A stretch of 64,000 bases of DNA from Vigna angularis. Taxonomy: Eukaryota > Streptophyta > Magnoliopsida > Fabales > Fabaceae. The translations under genes were made by a program, and so were the position numbers. The notes below the pieces were generated by a model, which saw nothing but the letters and a program-made list of their open reading frames with translations, ran no database searches and was not told the DNA's origin. Numbering within the stretch: position 1 is the stretch's first letter; every line of letters starts with the position of its first letter. Positions 1 to 9,700 of this stretch are shown here, in pieces. The stretch covers positions 8,612,001 to 8,676,000 of the forward strand of contig NC_068972.1 in NCBI RefSeq assembly GCF_016808095.1. The letters are read 5' to 3'.

Positions 1-99
1 TATTAGCTTAAAAGAGTGTGTCCCACCATGGGACATGATGGCCACATGGCAAGCTCTTAGTGAAGACACTTCTTAAAAAGGAAGTGGCCATGTGTCACT

Positions 100-335
100 T
101 TCCAAGTGGAGAAACTCTTCCTAAAGTGGATTGCCACATGTCACTCTAAGAGTGGAAAGCTTTTGCAAAAGTGGATTGTCACATGGCACTTTAAGAGTGG
201 AGGAACTTTGCAAAAGTGGATTACCACATGAGTGGAGAAGACTTTACAAAAGTGGATTGCCACATGGCACTCTAAGAGTGGAGAAACTTTGTAAAAGAGG
301 ATTGCCACATGTCTCTTTAAGAGTGGATAGTTTTT
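100..335 (+). repeat. Tandem repeats in LTR U3, upstream of the TATA box
   Basis: About five imperfect units of 40-47 bp share the cores AAGTGGATTGCCACATG and AAGAGTGGAGAAACTTTG. They end about 35 bp before the LTR TATA box. The same array is present in the 3' LTR at 7291-7526. Arrays of this kind in U3 are often promoter or enhancer modules; that role is inferred here. Confidence 0.85.
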
Positions 336-369
336 AGGGTTTCTTGTCTACTTTGGAGACACCTTTCTC

Positions 370-377
370 TATAAATA
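370..377 (+). promoter_or_regulatory. LTR TATA box
   Basis: The sequence TATAAATA is followed by the R/U5 part of the LTR. The same box occurs in the 3' LTR at 7561-7568 and in the diverged solo LTR at 51246-51253. It should set the start of the genomic RNA about 25-35 bp downstream. Confidence 0.75.
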
Positions 378-685
378 GAAGGGTCTCCTTCCTTGTAAAA
401 TCACTTGATGAATTTGAATGTTATTATGCCAAAATGTGTGCAAACATATCTTGTCTCAAGTCAAGGCTAGAGCATCCCATGAGGTCCCTCTAACCACCCT
501 TCTCTAGAGTTGGTCCAACCTCTCCGGAGATCCATCAAACACCTCCATCCTACCACAAATACTCACCAAAAACCTCACCAAAATTGTGAGCCCACCACCA
601 TATCCATCGCTTCCGCACAAATTCCACCTCCATAGCTTCATCTTCGTGCTTTGGCCCAACCTAGCTCGAGGAGGACGCTATCATT

Positions 686-698
686 TGGTATCAAGAGC
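686..698 (+). other. Primer binding site (initiator Met-tRNA-like)
   Basis: TGGTATCAAGAGC begins two bases after the LTR end at 683. It resembles the plant initiator-methionine tRNA primer site TGGTATCAGAGC with one extra A. Its position confirms the right border of the LTR. Confidence 0.8.
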
Positions 699-2406
699 TT
701 TGGGTCTACAAGAGCTAAGTATCTTGGTCCTTTACCTATCTTTGTGTATTTCTTGTTGTTATTGTGTTGTTCTTTATTGTCTTCCATTGTTTACATCCAT
801 ATATGTTATTTTTATGGTTCTAGTTTGTTCTTTTGCGGAACCATTCGGTTTTTACCACTAAGTTTCCATATACATGTGTTGTGGCGTGCTTTTATATTTT
901 TTTGAGTCTTTCTTCATATATTTGGTTCTGTTTTAATGTCATTTTTGGGTTATTTTTATTTTTAATTCCATCCATGTTGTCTAGAGTCATGTGTAGTCAT
1001 TTTTATGTCATTTTCTCTTAGTTCGGGCTTTGCAAAAATCATAAAAAAATATGTCCCATTGGGATTTCGAAATTACAGTATATACATCCATTTGAGTGCT
1101 TTTTTATTTCATATTTGAGTTCATGCTTGTCATTAGATCATTGTCAAGTTCTTAGAGTTAAGTTTCTCTTGTGTTTCTTTGAGTTTCATGCTCTATTTTT
1201 GATTCTAGTAAGATTTCTTCCATTTTTTTTCTTTGAGTCATGAACTTTGAGCTACCCAAACAAATTGTCCAGATCTAATTTGTGTTGAAAAACAAAAGTG
1301 TAGACAAAAGTAAAAAGCCAAAGTAAAAGAAAAAAAAAGTAAAAGTACAAGCAAAAGCAAAAGTGAAAAAAAAAAGTTACTTTGACTTGAGACTTTGACA
1401 TGAGACTTTACCATGACACTTGGAGATGATACTTGGACATAATACCTTGACATGACACTTGGACATGACCCTTGGATATGAGACTTGGACATGACACTTT
1501 TGACAAAATATTGTCTCTGCCTATAGTGCACCATTAGCTCAGTGTTTGTAAAGATAAGAAGTAATAATTCTCTATTCTAATTGTTTTTGGTTTTGTTCAT
1601 CTATTCTAGTGCCTTTCTTTAGGTAATTCTTTTGAGTGCCTAGCCTTCGTTTTTTTAAGCTTTATTTTCTTGATTGTCTTGTTCATTACTCTCTGTTTTG
1701 TCTCAACATAACTCCTTTTGAAGAGCTATTGTTCAAATTGGCCCTTGATTTGCATTCTCTTTGGATTCCTACCTTTCGGATTTGGTTTGATATTTGGTGT
1801 AGGATATTCTTTGGAGGAAAAACGAAATTGGACATAGTATATCGGGTGATCGGAGACCTCTTTGGACCTTGAAACCTTGAGGAAGAGACAAGAAGAAAAG
1901 GAGTGAAACACTTTAGAGAGGAACACACATTATTTATTTGTATTACGCATTTTTGAGTTGTAAAATTGTATTGCTTTTGGATTTGTAACTCATAACCTTG
2001 TTAGGTATCTTGGGGTAGTCTGTGATACTCAATCCCATATCCTAACAAAGACTTGTAAACCATATTGAAAACGTTTTTAGTTGGTTAAAGTTTGAAGGTT
2101 CCAAAGTGCCTTCTAACTTTACCATTAGGCCGCATAGTCTAGTTTAATTGTTGTCTTTAACTGCTTATAATTTATTGTGTGTCTACTTGTGTATCAAACC
2201 TAATTCCATTTGAGAATTTTGGTGCAAGAGAACTTGAGGTAAACTTTGGCTAGGAAAGGCTTGGATTTTAAGTGATCCTTAGTGATTCTCCTCTCTTTCC
2301 TGGAAGTGAACTTGAGATTATTTTGCCTCCTTAAATCTCTAAAGGAATTTACTTTTGAAATACAAGTTTGTGTGTGCATTACATATTTTGAATTTTTTTT
2401 TTAAGA
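699..2406 (+). other. Long untranslated leader of the retrotransposon
   Basis: About 1.7 kb separate the primer site from the Gag start, with no convincing open frame. The stretch contains a short-period repeat at about 1380-1505 built on GACATGACACTTGGACATGA variants. A segment near 2228-2320 resembles part of the solo LTR at about 28098-28200. The leader presumably carries packaging and translation signals; none can be named. Confidence 0.7.
1380..1505 (+). repeat. Degenerate short-period tandem repeat in leader
   Basis: About seven units of 15-22 bp are variants of GACATGACACTTG and GACTTGAGACTT. They lie next to an A-rich stretch at 1325-1375. No coding potential is seen. Confidence 0.7.
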
Positions 2407-5400
2407 ATGTCTAAGGAACCTTCTTACCAAATTGATAGTGATTATAGTGAAGAGGCCCAACCAAATTTAGAACAAATGGCCAAGGAACTAAAATCACTAA
2501 AACTTTGGCAAAAGCAAGAATTCATTTTGAAAGAAAAAGAAAGAGTTGAAAGAGAACAATATCTTGAAACCTTAGAAGAAGAACTTAGAGTTCTAGCCCA
2601 AAAACAAGAAAAGGTCCAAGAAGAGATAAAGAAAAGTAGGAGTAGGAGTCACTCAAGGAGAAGTTCAAAAACTCCCACAGAAAACACATACCCTGAACAA
2701 GATAATAGGACTGCTGCACAATTCTACCAACATCCTCCACCTAGAAGGTATAGAAGGGAGAGTGAACAACCACCAAGAGAGATTAGGATAGACCTTCCTC
2801 ATTTCCATGGGAAAGAAGATGTTGATGCATACCTAGATTGGGAAATGAAAGTAGAACAACTTTTTGAGTGTCATCAAATAATAGAGGAAAGGAAAGTTTC
2901 CCTAGCCACCTTAAGCTTTCAAGGGAATGCCATGTATTGGTGGACTGCCCTAGTGAGAGAAAGAAGACTCTCCAATTCCCCTCAAGTCCAATATTGGAAT
3001 GACTTGAAGAGTGCTCTAAGAAGAAGACACATACCTTCCTACTACCATAGAGAGCTTATGGATAAACTCCAAAGGCTCCAACAAAGAACCATGAGTGTGG
3101 AAGAGTATAGGCAAAAGATGGAACTCTACATGATGAGGGCGGGAATTAGGGAAGAAGAAGGAACCACAATTTCTAGATTTCTAAGTGGTCTTAATCTTGA
3201 TATTAGAGATAGAGTGGAATTGTTGCCCTATCAAGATCTTAATGATTTGGTACAAATTTGCATAAAGGTAGAGCAACAACATTTGAGAAAAGGTTTGAAA
3301 ATTGACCACTCAAACTCATATGTTAAGAAAGACTACAAGAGGGACGGAAAACAAGTGAGAAGAGAGGAAACCCCTAGGAAATTTGAGAAAGAGAAAGAGA
3401 AGCCCAATCAAGGATCATCATCATCCATGCGCACTAGTGAAATCAAATGTTTTAAGTGTCAAGGTAGAGGTCATATTGCATCACAATGTCCCACCAAAAA
3501 GATCATAATCTTAAGGGGTGTTGACTCATATAGTAGTGAAGAAGAAGAAGAGAAAGGTGCAAGTGAGGAGGAGAATGAAGGAGAAGATTCCTACCCTTGT
3601 GATGGAGATCTCCTCATGATGAGAAGAGTTCTCAAGAATCAACCCAGTCCCCAAGTCTTAACCCAAAGAGAAAACATCTTTCATACAAGATGTAGAGTTT
3701 CAATCAAAACATGTTCTCTCATTGTAGATAGTGGCTCATGTTGTAATTGTTGTAGCACTAGGTTGGTGGAAAAGTTAGGTCTCACCATCAAACCCCATCC
3801 TAAACCTTACAAACTTCAATGGCTAAATGAAGGAGAGGATTTGAATGTGAACCAACAAGTGGAGGTCAAGCTCTCAATAGGGAACTATGAAGATAAAGTA
3901 CTTTGTGACATAATTCCTATGGAAGCTTGCCACATTCTATTAGGAAGACCATGACAATTTGACAAGAAAACTATACACAATGGTCATACTAATGAGATTA
4001 CTCTCCACCATAAGGAAAAGAAGTTTATTCTTCATCCCCTACCACCTTCTAAAGTGTTTGAGGATCAATTACAAATGAAGAAACTAAGGAATGAAGAGAG
4101 AAATGAAGAGAGCATGCATAAGGATTTAAGGGAGCAAATTCCCAACTCTTGCATTCATGAAGAAGGGGAAAGTAGTGCTCTTACCAAGGTCACTCAAAAG
4201 GAGAAAAATTTGTCTAAGAAAACATTGAAGAAAACTCTCCTTTGTGAGCAACCTTCCTATCTCCTTTTTTGTAAAGGAGCACTTTCATGCATTACTGCAA
4301 ATCTAGAACCCAAGTGTCTATCTCCTTTGGATAAACTTTTGAAAGAATTTAGTGATGTGTTTCCCAAAGAAGATCCCAAAGATCTTCCACCAATCAGGGG
4401 TATAGAACATCAAATAGATTTTGTTCTTGGGGCAAGTTTACCAAATAGGTCAGCCTATAGAACCAATCCTCAAGAAACTAAGGAGATTGAAACTCAAGTT
4501 CAAGAATTATTAGACAAAGGTTGGGTTAAAAAGAGTTTGAGTCCATGTGTTGTGCCCGTGTTGTTAGTTCCTAAGAAAGATGGAAAATGGAGAATGTGTT
4601 GTGATTGTAGGGCTATCAACAACATCACCATTAAGTATAGGCACCCAATTCCTAGGCTTGATGACATGTTAGATGAGTTGCATGGATCCATGATATTTTC
4701 CAAAATAGATCTTAAAAGTGGTTATCACCAAATAAGAATAAGAGAGGGTGATGAGTGGAAAACTGCATTTAAGACTAAATTTGGTCTATATGAATGGTTA
4801 GTGATGCCATTTGGCTTAACTAATGCACCTAGCACCTTCATGAGATTAATGAACCATGTCCTTAGGGATTGCATTGGAAAATTTGTGGTTGTGTACTTTG
4901 ATGACATCCTAGTATATAGCAAGAGTCTTCATGATCATTTAGGACATTTGCAAGTTGTTCTCTCCACCTTGAGGGACAACCATCTTTTTGCAAACAAAGA
5001 AAAATGCACATTTTGTGAAGATAGTGTGGTATTTCTAGGATTCATAGTGAACAAGCATGGTGTGCATGTTGATCCCACCAAAGTCCAAGCCATTCAAGAT
5101 TGGCCAACTCCCCAAAATATAGGAGAAGTTAGGGGTTTTCATGGTCTAGCATCTTTCTATAGGAGATTTGTCCCTAACTTCTCAAGTATAGCTTCACCTC
5201 TCAATGAGCTAGTAAAAAAAGATGTGAAATTTGTGTGGGGAGAGAAACAAGAGTTGGCTTTCAAGCAACTCAAAGAAAAACTTACCAATGCACCCATTTT
5301 ATCTCTTCCAAACTTTTCAAAAACTTTTGAGATAGAATGTGATGCAAGTGGTGTAGGAATAGGTGGAGTTTTGTTACAAGAAGGACACCCCATTGCCTAT

Positions 5401-7113
5401 TTTAGTGAAAAACTAAATGGTGCCACTCTCAACTATCCCACCTATGATAAGGAGTTGTATGCTCTTGTAAGGTCCCTTCAAACTTGGGAACATTATCTAG
5501 TTTCCAAGGAGTTTGTCATTCATAGTGACCATGAGTCACTTAAATATTTAAGGGGACAACACAAGCTAAACAAGAGACATGCAAAATAGATGGAATATCT
5601 AGAACAATTTCCTTATGTGATCAAATACAAGAAAGGAAAATCTAATGTTGTGGCTTATGCTCTTTCTAGAAGGCGCAATCTCTTTTCAAAACTTGGAGCA
5701 CAAATTCTTGGCTTTGATCACATGGGAGAGTTGTATGAACAAGATGACTTCTTTTCCTCCATCTTTTCAAATTGTCAAAAGAAGGCTCAAGGAGGTTACT
5801 ATGTGTCCAAAGGGTATTTGTTTAAGGAGGGTAAGTTGTGTGTGCCTCAAGGTTCCCATAGGAAACTCCTCATTAAGGAGTCGCATGAAGGAGGTCTCAT
5901 GGGCCATTTTAGAGTTGATAAAACTCTAAACATTCTTCAAGAGAAATTCTATTGGCCCCACATGAGAAAGGAAGTTCAAAGGTATTGTCATAAGTGCATT
6001 GCTTGTTTACAAGCCAAGGCTAAAACTATGCCTCATGGTGTGTACACCCCTCTCCCTATTGCTTCATCCCCATGGGAAGACATTAGCATGGACTTTATAC
6101 TTGGTCTACCTAAGACTCAAAGGGGATTTGACTCTATCTTTGTGGTTGTAGATAGGTTTAGCAAAATGGCTCATTTCATACCATGCCACAAGGTAGATGA
6201 TGCAAGTTACATAGCAAAACTCTTCTTTAGAGATGTGGTAAAATTCCATGGGTTGCCTAGGACCATTGTCTCAGATAGAGATCCTAAGTTTCTTAGTCAC
6301 TTTTGGAAAACACTTTGGTCTAGACTAGGAACCAAGCTTCAATTTTCAACCTCTAGTCACCCACAAACTGATGGACAAACCGAGGTTGTGAATAGGTCTT
6401 TAGGAACCATGTTGAGGGCTATCTTGAAAGGAAACCACAAATCTTGGGATGAGTACCTTCCTCACATTGAGTTTGCATACAATAGGGTGGTTCACAAAAC
6501 TACCAAAATGTCTCCTTTCGAGGTTGTGTATGGTTTTAATCCTCTCACTCCTTTAGACCTCATACCTCTCCCAAATCCTAGTGATTTCATTCATAAGGAA
6601 GGAGTGTCTAAGTCTGAATTTGTGAAGAAAATGCATGAGAGGGTAAAGTCACAAATACAACATCAAACTGAGAGATATGCCAAGTATAGTAACAAGGGCA
6701 AGAGAGAAGTGATCTTTGAAGAAGGAGATTGGGTTTGGCTCCACTTAAGTAAAAATAGATTTCCAACACAAAGGAAGTCCAAACTCAACTCTCGTGGTGA
6801 TGGACCTTTTAGAGTAGTTCAAAGGATTAACAATAATGCATATAGGCTAGAGTTGCCTTGTGAGTATGATGTAAGTGCTACTTTCAATGTTTGTGATCTA
6901 ACCCCTTTTGTAGGAGATTTGGAGCAAGATGAAGATGAAGAGCCTCAAGATTTGAAGACAAATCCTTCTCAAGAGGGAGGGGATGATGACAAACTCCTAG
7001 CTAAGGGTCCAATCACAAGAAGCATGGCCAAACAAATTCAAGAAGGATTAAAATCATTTCCAAAAGAAGGAGCTAAACTCTTATTTACTTGGGCTATCAT
7101 GAAGTATTTCTAG
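2407..7113 (+). pseudogene. Ty3/Gypsy gag-pol polyprotein, interrupted by two in-frame stops
   Basis: One continuous reading frame is cut by stops at 3952-3954 and 5587-5589; all three open pieces are in the same frame. Piece 1 (515 codons) has a charged coiled N-terminus, a retrotransposon Gag region at about residues 120-300, a CCHC zinc knuckle starting CFKCQGRGHIASQC, and an aspartic protease site (VDSGS). Piece 2 (511 codons) holds reverse transcriptase with the YFDD box ([12 protein letters not shown]) and the start of RNase H ([11 protein letters not shown]). Piece 3 (507 codons) has the RNase H end, an HHCC zinc finger, the integrase core (Asp in DFILGLPKTQRGFD, Asp in IVSDRDPKF, Glu in DGQTEVVNRS) and a GPF module near the C-terminus. 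Both stops are one G-to-A change away from a Trp codon that would suit the family. No frameshift was seen, so the decay is slight. The last codons probably lie in the 3' LTR. Confidence 0.93.
6971..6983 (+). other. Candidate polypurine tract inside the integrase end
   Basis: AAGAGGGAGGGGA is all purine and is followed directly by TGATGAC. It is the best polypurine tract upstream of the repeated region. The sequence just before the first base alignable between the LTRs (7150-7190) is not purine-rich. This suggests that plus-strand priming, and so the LTR start, lies here. Confidence 0.55.
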
Positions 7114-7871
7114 ACCTTGTATTAAGGGTCAAGTAGTATAGGGTATATTTTTAGGCCTTGTATAATGGGCCAAGTATTGTATGGTTTGTAATATTAGCTT
7201 AAAAGAGTGTGTCCCACCATGGGACATGATGGCCACATGGCAAGCTCTTAGTGAAGACACTTCTTAAAAAGGAAGTGGCCATGTGTCACTTTCCAAGTGG
7301 AGAAACTCTTCCTAAAGTGGATTGCCACATGTCACTCTAAGAGTGGAAAGCTTTTGCAAAAGTGGATTGTCACATGGCACTTTAAGAGTGGAGGAACTTT
7401 GCAAAAGTGGATTACCACATGAGTGGAGAAGACTTTACAAAAGTGGATTGCCACATGGCACTCTAAGAGTGGAGAAACTTTGTAAAAGAGGATTGCCACA
7501 TGTCTCTTTAAGAGTGGATAGTTTTTAGGGTTTCTTGTCTACTTTGGAGACACCTTTCTCTATAAATAGAAGGGTCTTCCTTGTAAAATCACTTGATGAA
7601 TTTGAATGTTATTATGCCAAAATGTGTGCAAACATATCTTGTCTCAAGTCAAGGCTAGAGCATCCCATGAGGTCCCTCTAACCACCCTTCTCTAGAGTTG
7701 GCCCAACCTCTCCGGAGATCCATCAAACACCTCCATCCTACCACAAATACTCACCAAAAACCTCACCAAAATTGTGAGCCCACCACCATATCCATCGCTT
7801 CCGCACAAATTCCACCTCCATAGCTTCATCTTCGTGCTTTGGCCCAACCTAGCTCGAGGAGGACGCTATCA
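6984..7871 (+). repeat. 3' LTR (left border inferred)
   Basis: 7192-7871 is seen directly as a copy of 1-683. The left border cannot be proved, because the matching part of the 5' LTR is outside the window. 6984 is preferred for three reasons: a polypurine tract ends at 6983; the LTR would then begin TGAT and end ATCA, a short inverted repeat; and the diverged relative near 50.9 kb still matches the part around 7129-7150. The alternative TG at 7187 lacks a polypurine tract. With the preferred border the LTR is 888 bp and contains the last 42 codons and stop of the polyprotein. Confidence 0.65.
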
Positions 7872-8090
7872 AGAAACGACTCTTTTATACCTGATCCCAG
7901 AATATCAGGTGTAAATATCAAATTTTTATACCTGATACAGAAATAATCGGTGTAAAAGGACAGAAAATTTTTATACCACTGCATTTATAGCTATTCAAAA
8001 ACAAGTATAAAAAGCTTTTTAAATAGGTATAAAAAACCTTTTTTTGACAAAGTGAGACTTCAACTATAAAAGAAAATAAATATAACTGAA
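7872..8090. other. Retrotransposon 3' flank, no gene
   Basis: This stretch has several short repeats of the type TTTTATACCTGAT and GGTGTAAA. It may be the remains of an older element into which the retrotransposon inserted. Its partner would lie left of the window. No coding sequence is seen. Confidence 0.4.
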
Positions 8091-8700
8091 GGTTAAAAGT
8101 CTTGGATGATCTTTATATTTGTATATGTATTTCAATTCAGACCTTTCGTTTTAAGTTGTTTCAATTAGGTTCTCAATTTTAAAAATTTATAAGAAACAAA
8201 TTATTTTTGTTGAGTAGAAAGAAACAGCGTCAAGACATGCTGATGTATTTCCAGTGATCTCGTGGTGGTTATGCTTAGGACTGGTTCGTCCGATGGCGGA
8301 TTCTGAGGTTGAAGATGATGACGTGGCAAAGTGTATAACTAATAGGGAAACACATAATATTTTGTTGCTTTTTTCTTTTTTTTTTCTTTTACTTTACCAA
8401 ATTTTACATCATAATTTAAATTTCATTTCCATATAATAAAAATTAAAATCATTCATATTAGTATGTTTTGACGTCGATTTTTACCATTTAACGGAAATAA
8501 CTTATTTGTTACACAATTTCAAAATTGAGGTTTCAATTGAGACAACCTAAAACGGGCCAACCAAATTAAGATTCATGTACAAATGTAAAGCTTATTTGTT
8601 ACACATTTTTAAAATTAAGATCCCAACTGAGACAACTTAAAACAGGAGAACCGAATTAAGATTCATGTACAAATATAAAGACCATCATAAGGTTTTAACC
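8091..8700. mobile_element. TIR element of about 610 bp, non-coding
   Basis: The left arm 8091-8200 is the reverse complement of 8591-8700, with scattered mismatches; outer ends read GGTTAAAAGT and, on the other strand, GGTTAAAACC. The right arm is also present a second time in direct orientation at 8501-8590, giving a 90-bp tandem repeat. The centre (8220-8345) is less AT-rich but has no convincing gene. No clear target-site duplication is visible, so the superfamily is open. Confidence 0.65.
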
Positions 8701-9100
8701 TATCAATAAAAGTCTCCCTAAATATCACTTTATTTTATAAGGCAAAAAAATTGAAGTTTTGTCATTAGATATGACTTAAGTTATCATAGGAAAAAAATTG
8801 TTTTTATCTTAAGTTTTCATGAATATGACCACTTCATTTAAAAAAATAACAAAAGTTTTCTAACGTCGTTTAATGTTGCATAAGATAAATTTGATTCATC
8901 AAGGCAGTAAGATTTAAACTTTTTAAGTCGTTCTCCATTCACCCCATTATGTAAAATTTTAAAAAACTAATCCCTCTCAACAATAGTTAAAGCAAATTAA
9001 CCCATTTTGATAAATTAACCTAAAATTTCAAATTTATAGATTAAAAAGGTGTTGAAGTCCTATAATCGATTTTTGGACCGGTTTTAAAAATAATTTTAAA
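8701..9100. other. Intergenic, no feature recognised
   Basis: AT-rich sequence without long open frames. It lies just before the point at which similarity with the second O-methyltransferase promoter begins. Confidence 0.5.
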
Positions 9101-9609
9101 AAAATTAAATTGAATATAGATGGCGATCTCATTATCTTTAAATTTCTTTCCATTGTCTTTCATGAGGGAGAACTCGATAGATTGACGCAGTCATTAAATT
9201 ATTTTTAGTGTTTGATTCCCACCGCATACGGAAAAAAAAAGAACCTTAGACGTGAAGAACGCAGCCTCATCATGTTCAAACTCTTCCTTCATAGTTTTCT
9301 ATTTTCTCCTCTGTATTTATTTTATGCACTAGTCCCATTCATACTTGTAGAGAAATTTGACATATTTTAATTAAGATAGTATAATGTGAATTATTATATA
9401 CGTAAAGTCTCTTGACCAGTATTTTTATACTTAAGAATGGAAGTGAAACACAGTTATTTTTTTTTAAATATTTTTTTAAAAGAATAATAATTTGTATTTA
9501 CAGTGGTTGATCTTAACATATTATTCAATCTCCATTAAAATATCAGTTAGACCTTAATTGGAATCTTATTCTCAAACCACTTGAGATCACCTTATACAAC
9601 TACAAGAGC

Positions 9610-9617
9610 TATAAAAA
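9610..9617 (+). promoter_or_regulatory. TATA box of first O-methyltransferase gene
   Basis: TATAAAAA lies 91 bp upstream of the start codon and is conserved at 15579-15586 before the duplicate gene. The 5' leader between them is almost identical in the two genes. Confidence 0.75.
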
Positions 9618-9700
9618 GAGCACACTGAATAGCAATTAAGCAGACAAATTGTAACCAAACCAGAAACCAAAGATCATTAGAGTTAAATTAAGAGTCTAGA

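Larger units (their letters stand above)
1..683 (+). repeat. 5' LTR (left end outside window)
   Basis: Base 1 aligns with base 7192, and the match runs without a break to the CA at 682-683, aligned with 7870-7871. The differences are a 3-bp deletion in the 3' copy just after the TATA box and one T/C change near 513. A TATA box lies at 370-377. U3 holds a run of units of about 45 bp (see the tandem repeat entry). If the 3' LTR starts at 6984, about 208 bp of this LTR are missing from the left edge. The 68-codon open frame inside it is a by-product of the repeats and is not a gene. Confidence 0.95.
1..7871 (+). mobile_element. Ty3/Gypsy LTR retrotransposon, nearly complete, CRM-like chromovirus
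   Basis: A direct long terminal repeat brackets a leader, a primer binding site and one gag-pol frame in the order Gag, protease, reverse transcriptase, RNase H, integrase. That order is diagnostic of Ty3/Gypsy. The first bases of the 5' LTR lie outside the window, so the target-site duplication cannot be tested; the five bases after the 3' LTR (7872-7876) read agaaa. The LTRs differ by one substitution and one 3-bp indel over the 683 bp that can be compared, so the insertion is young. The gag-pol frame carries two stops and the copy is non-autonomous. Assignment to the CRM clade is an inference from the probable coding/LTR overlap, the TGAT...ATCA type LTR ends and the absence of a recognisable classical chromodomain; other chromovirus clades remain possible. 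Confidence 0.93.

Noticed and set aside
131..337. 68-codon open frame present in both LTRs (also 7322-7528).
   Set aside because: It is produced by the 45-bp U3 repeats lacking stops in one frame. It lies upstream of the LTR TATA box and resembles no protein.
4500..5393. Several open frames on the minus strand opposite reverse transcriptase.
   Set aside because: They are shadows of the conserved pol frame, with no domain and no conserved start.
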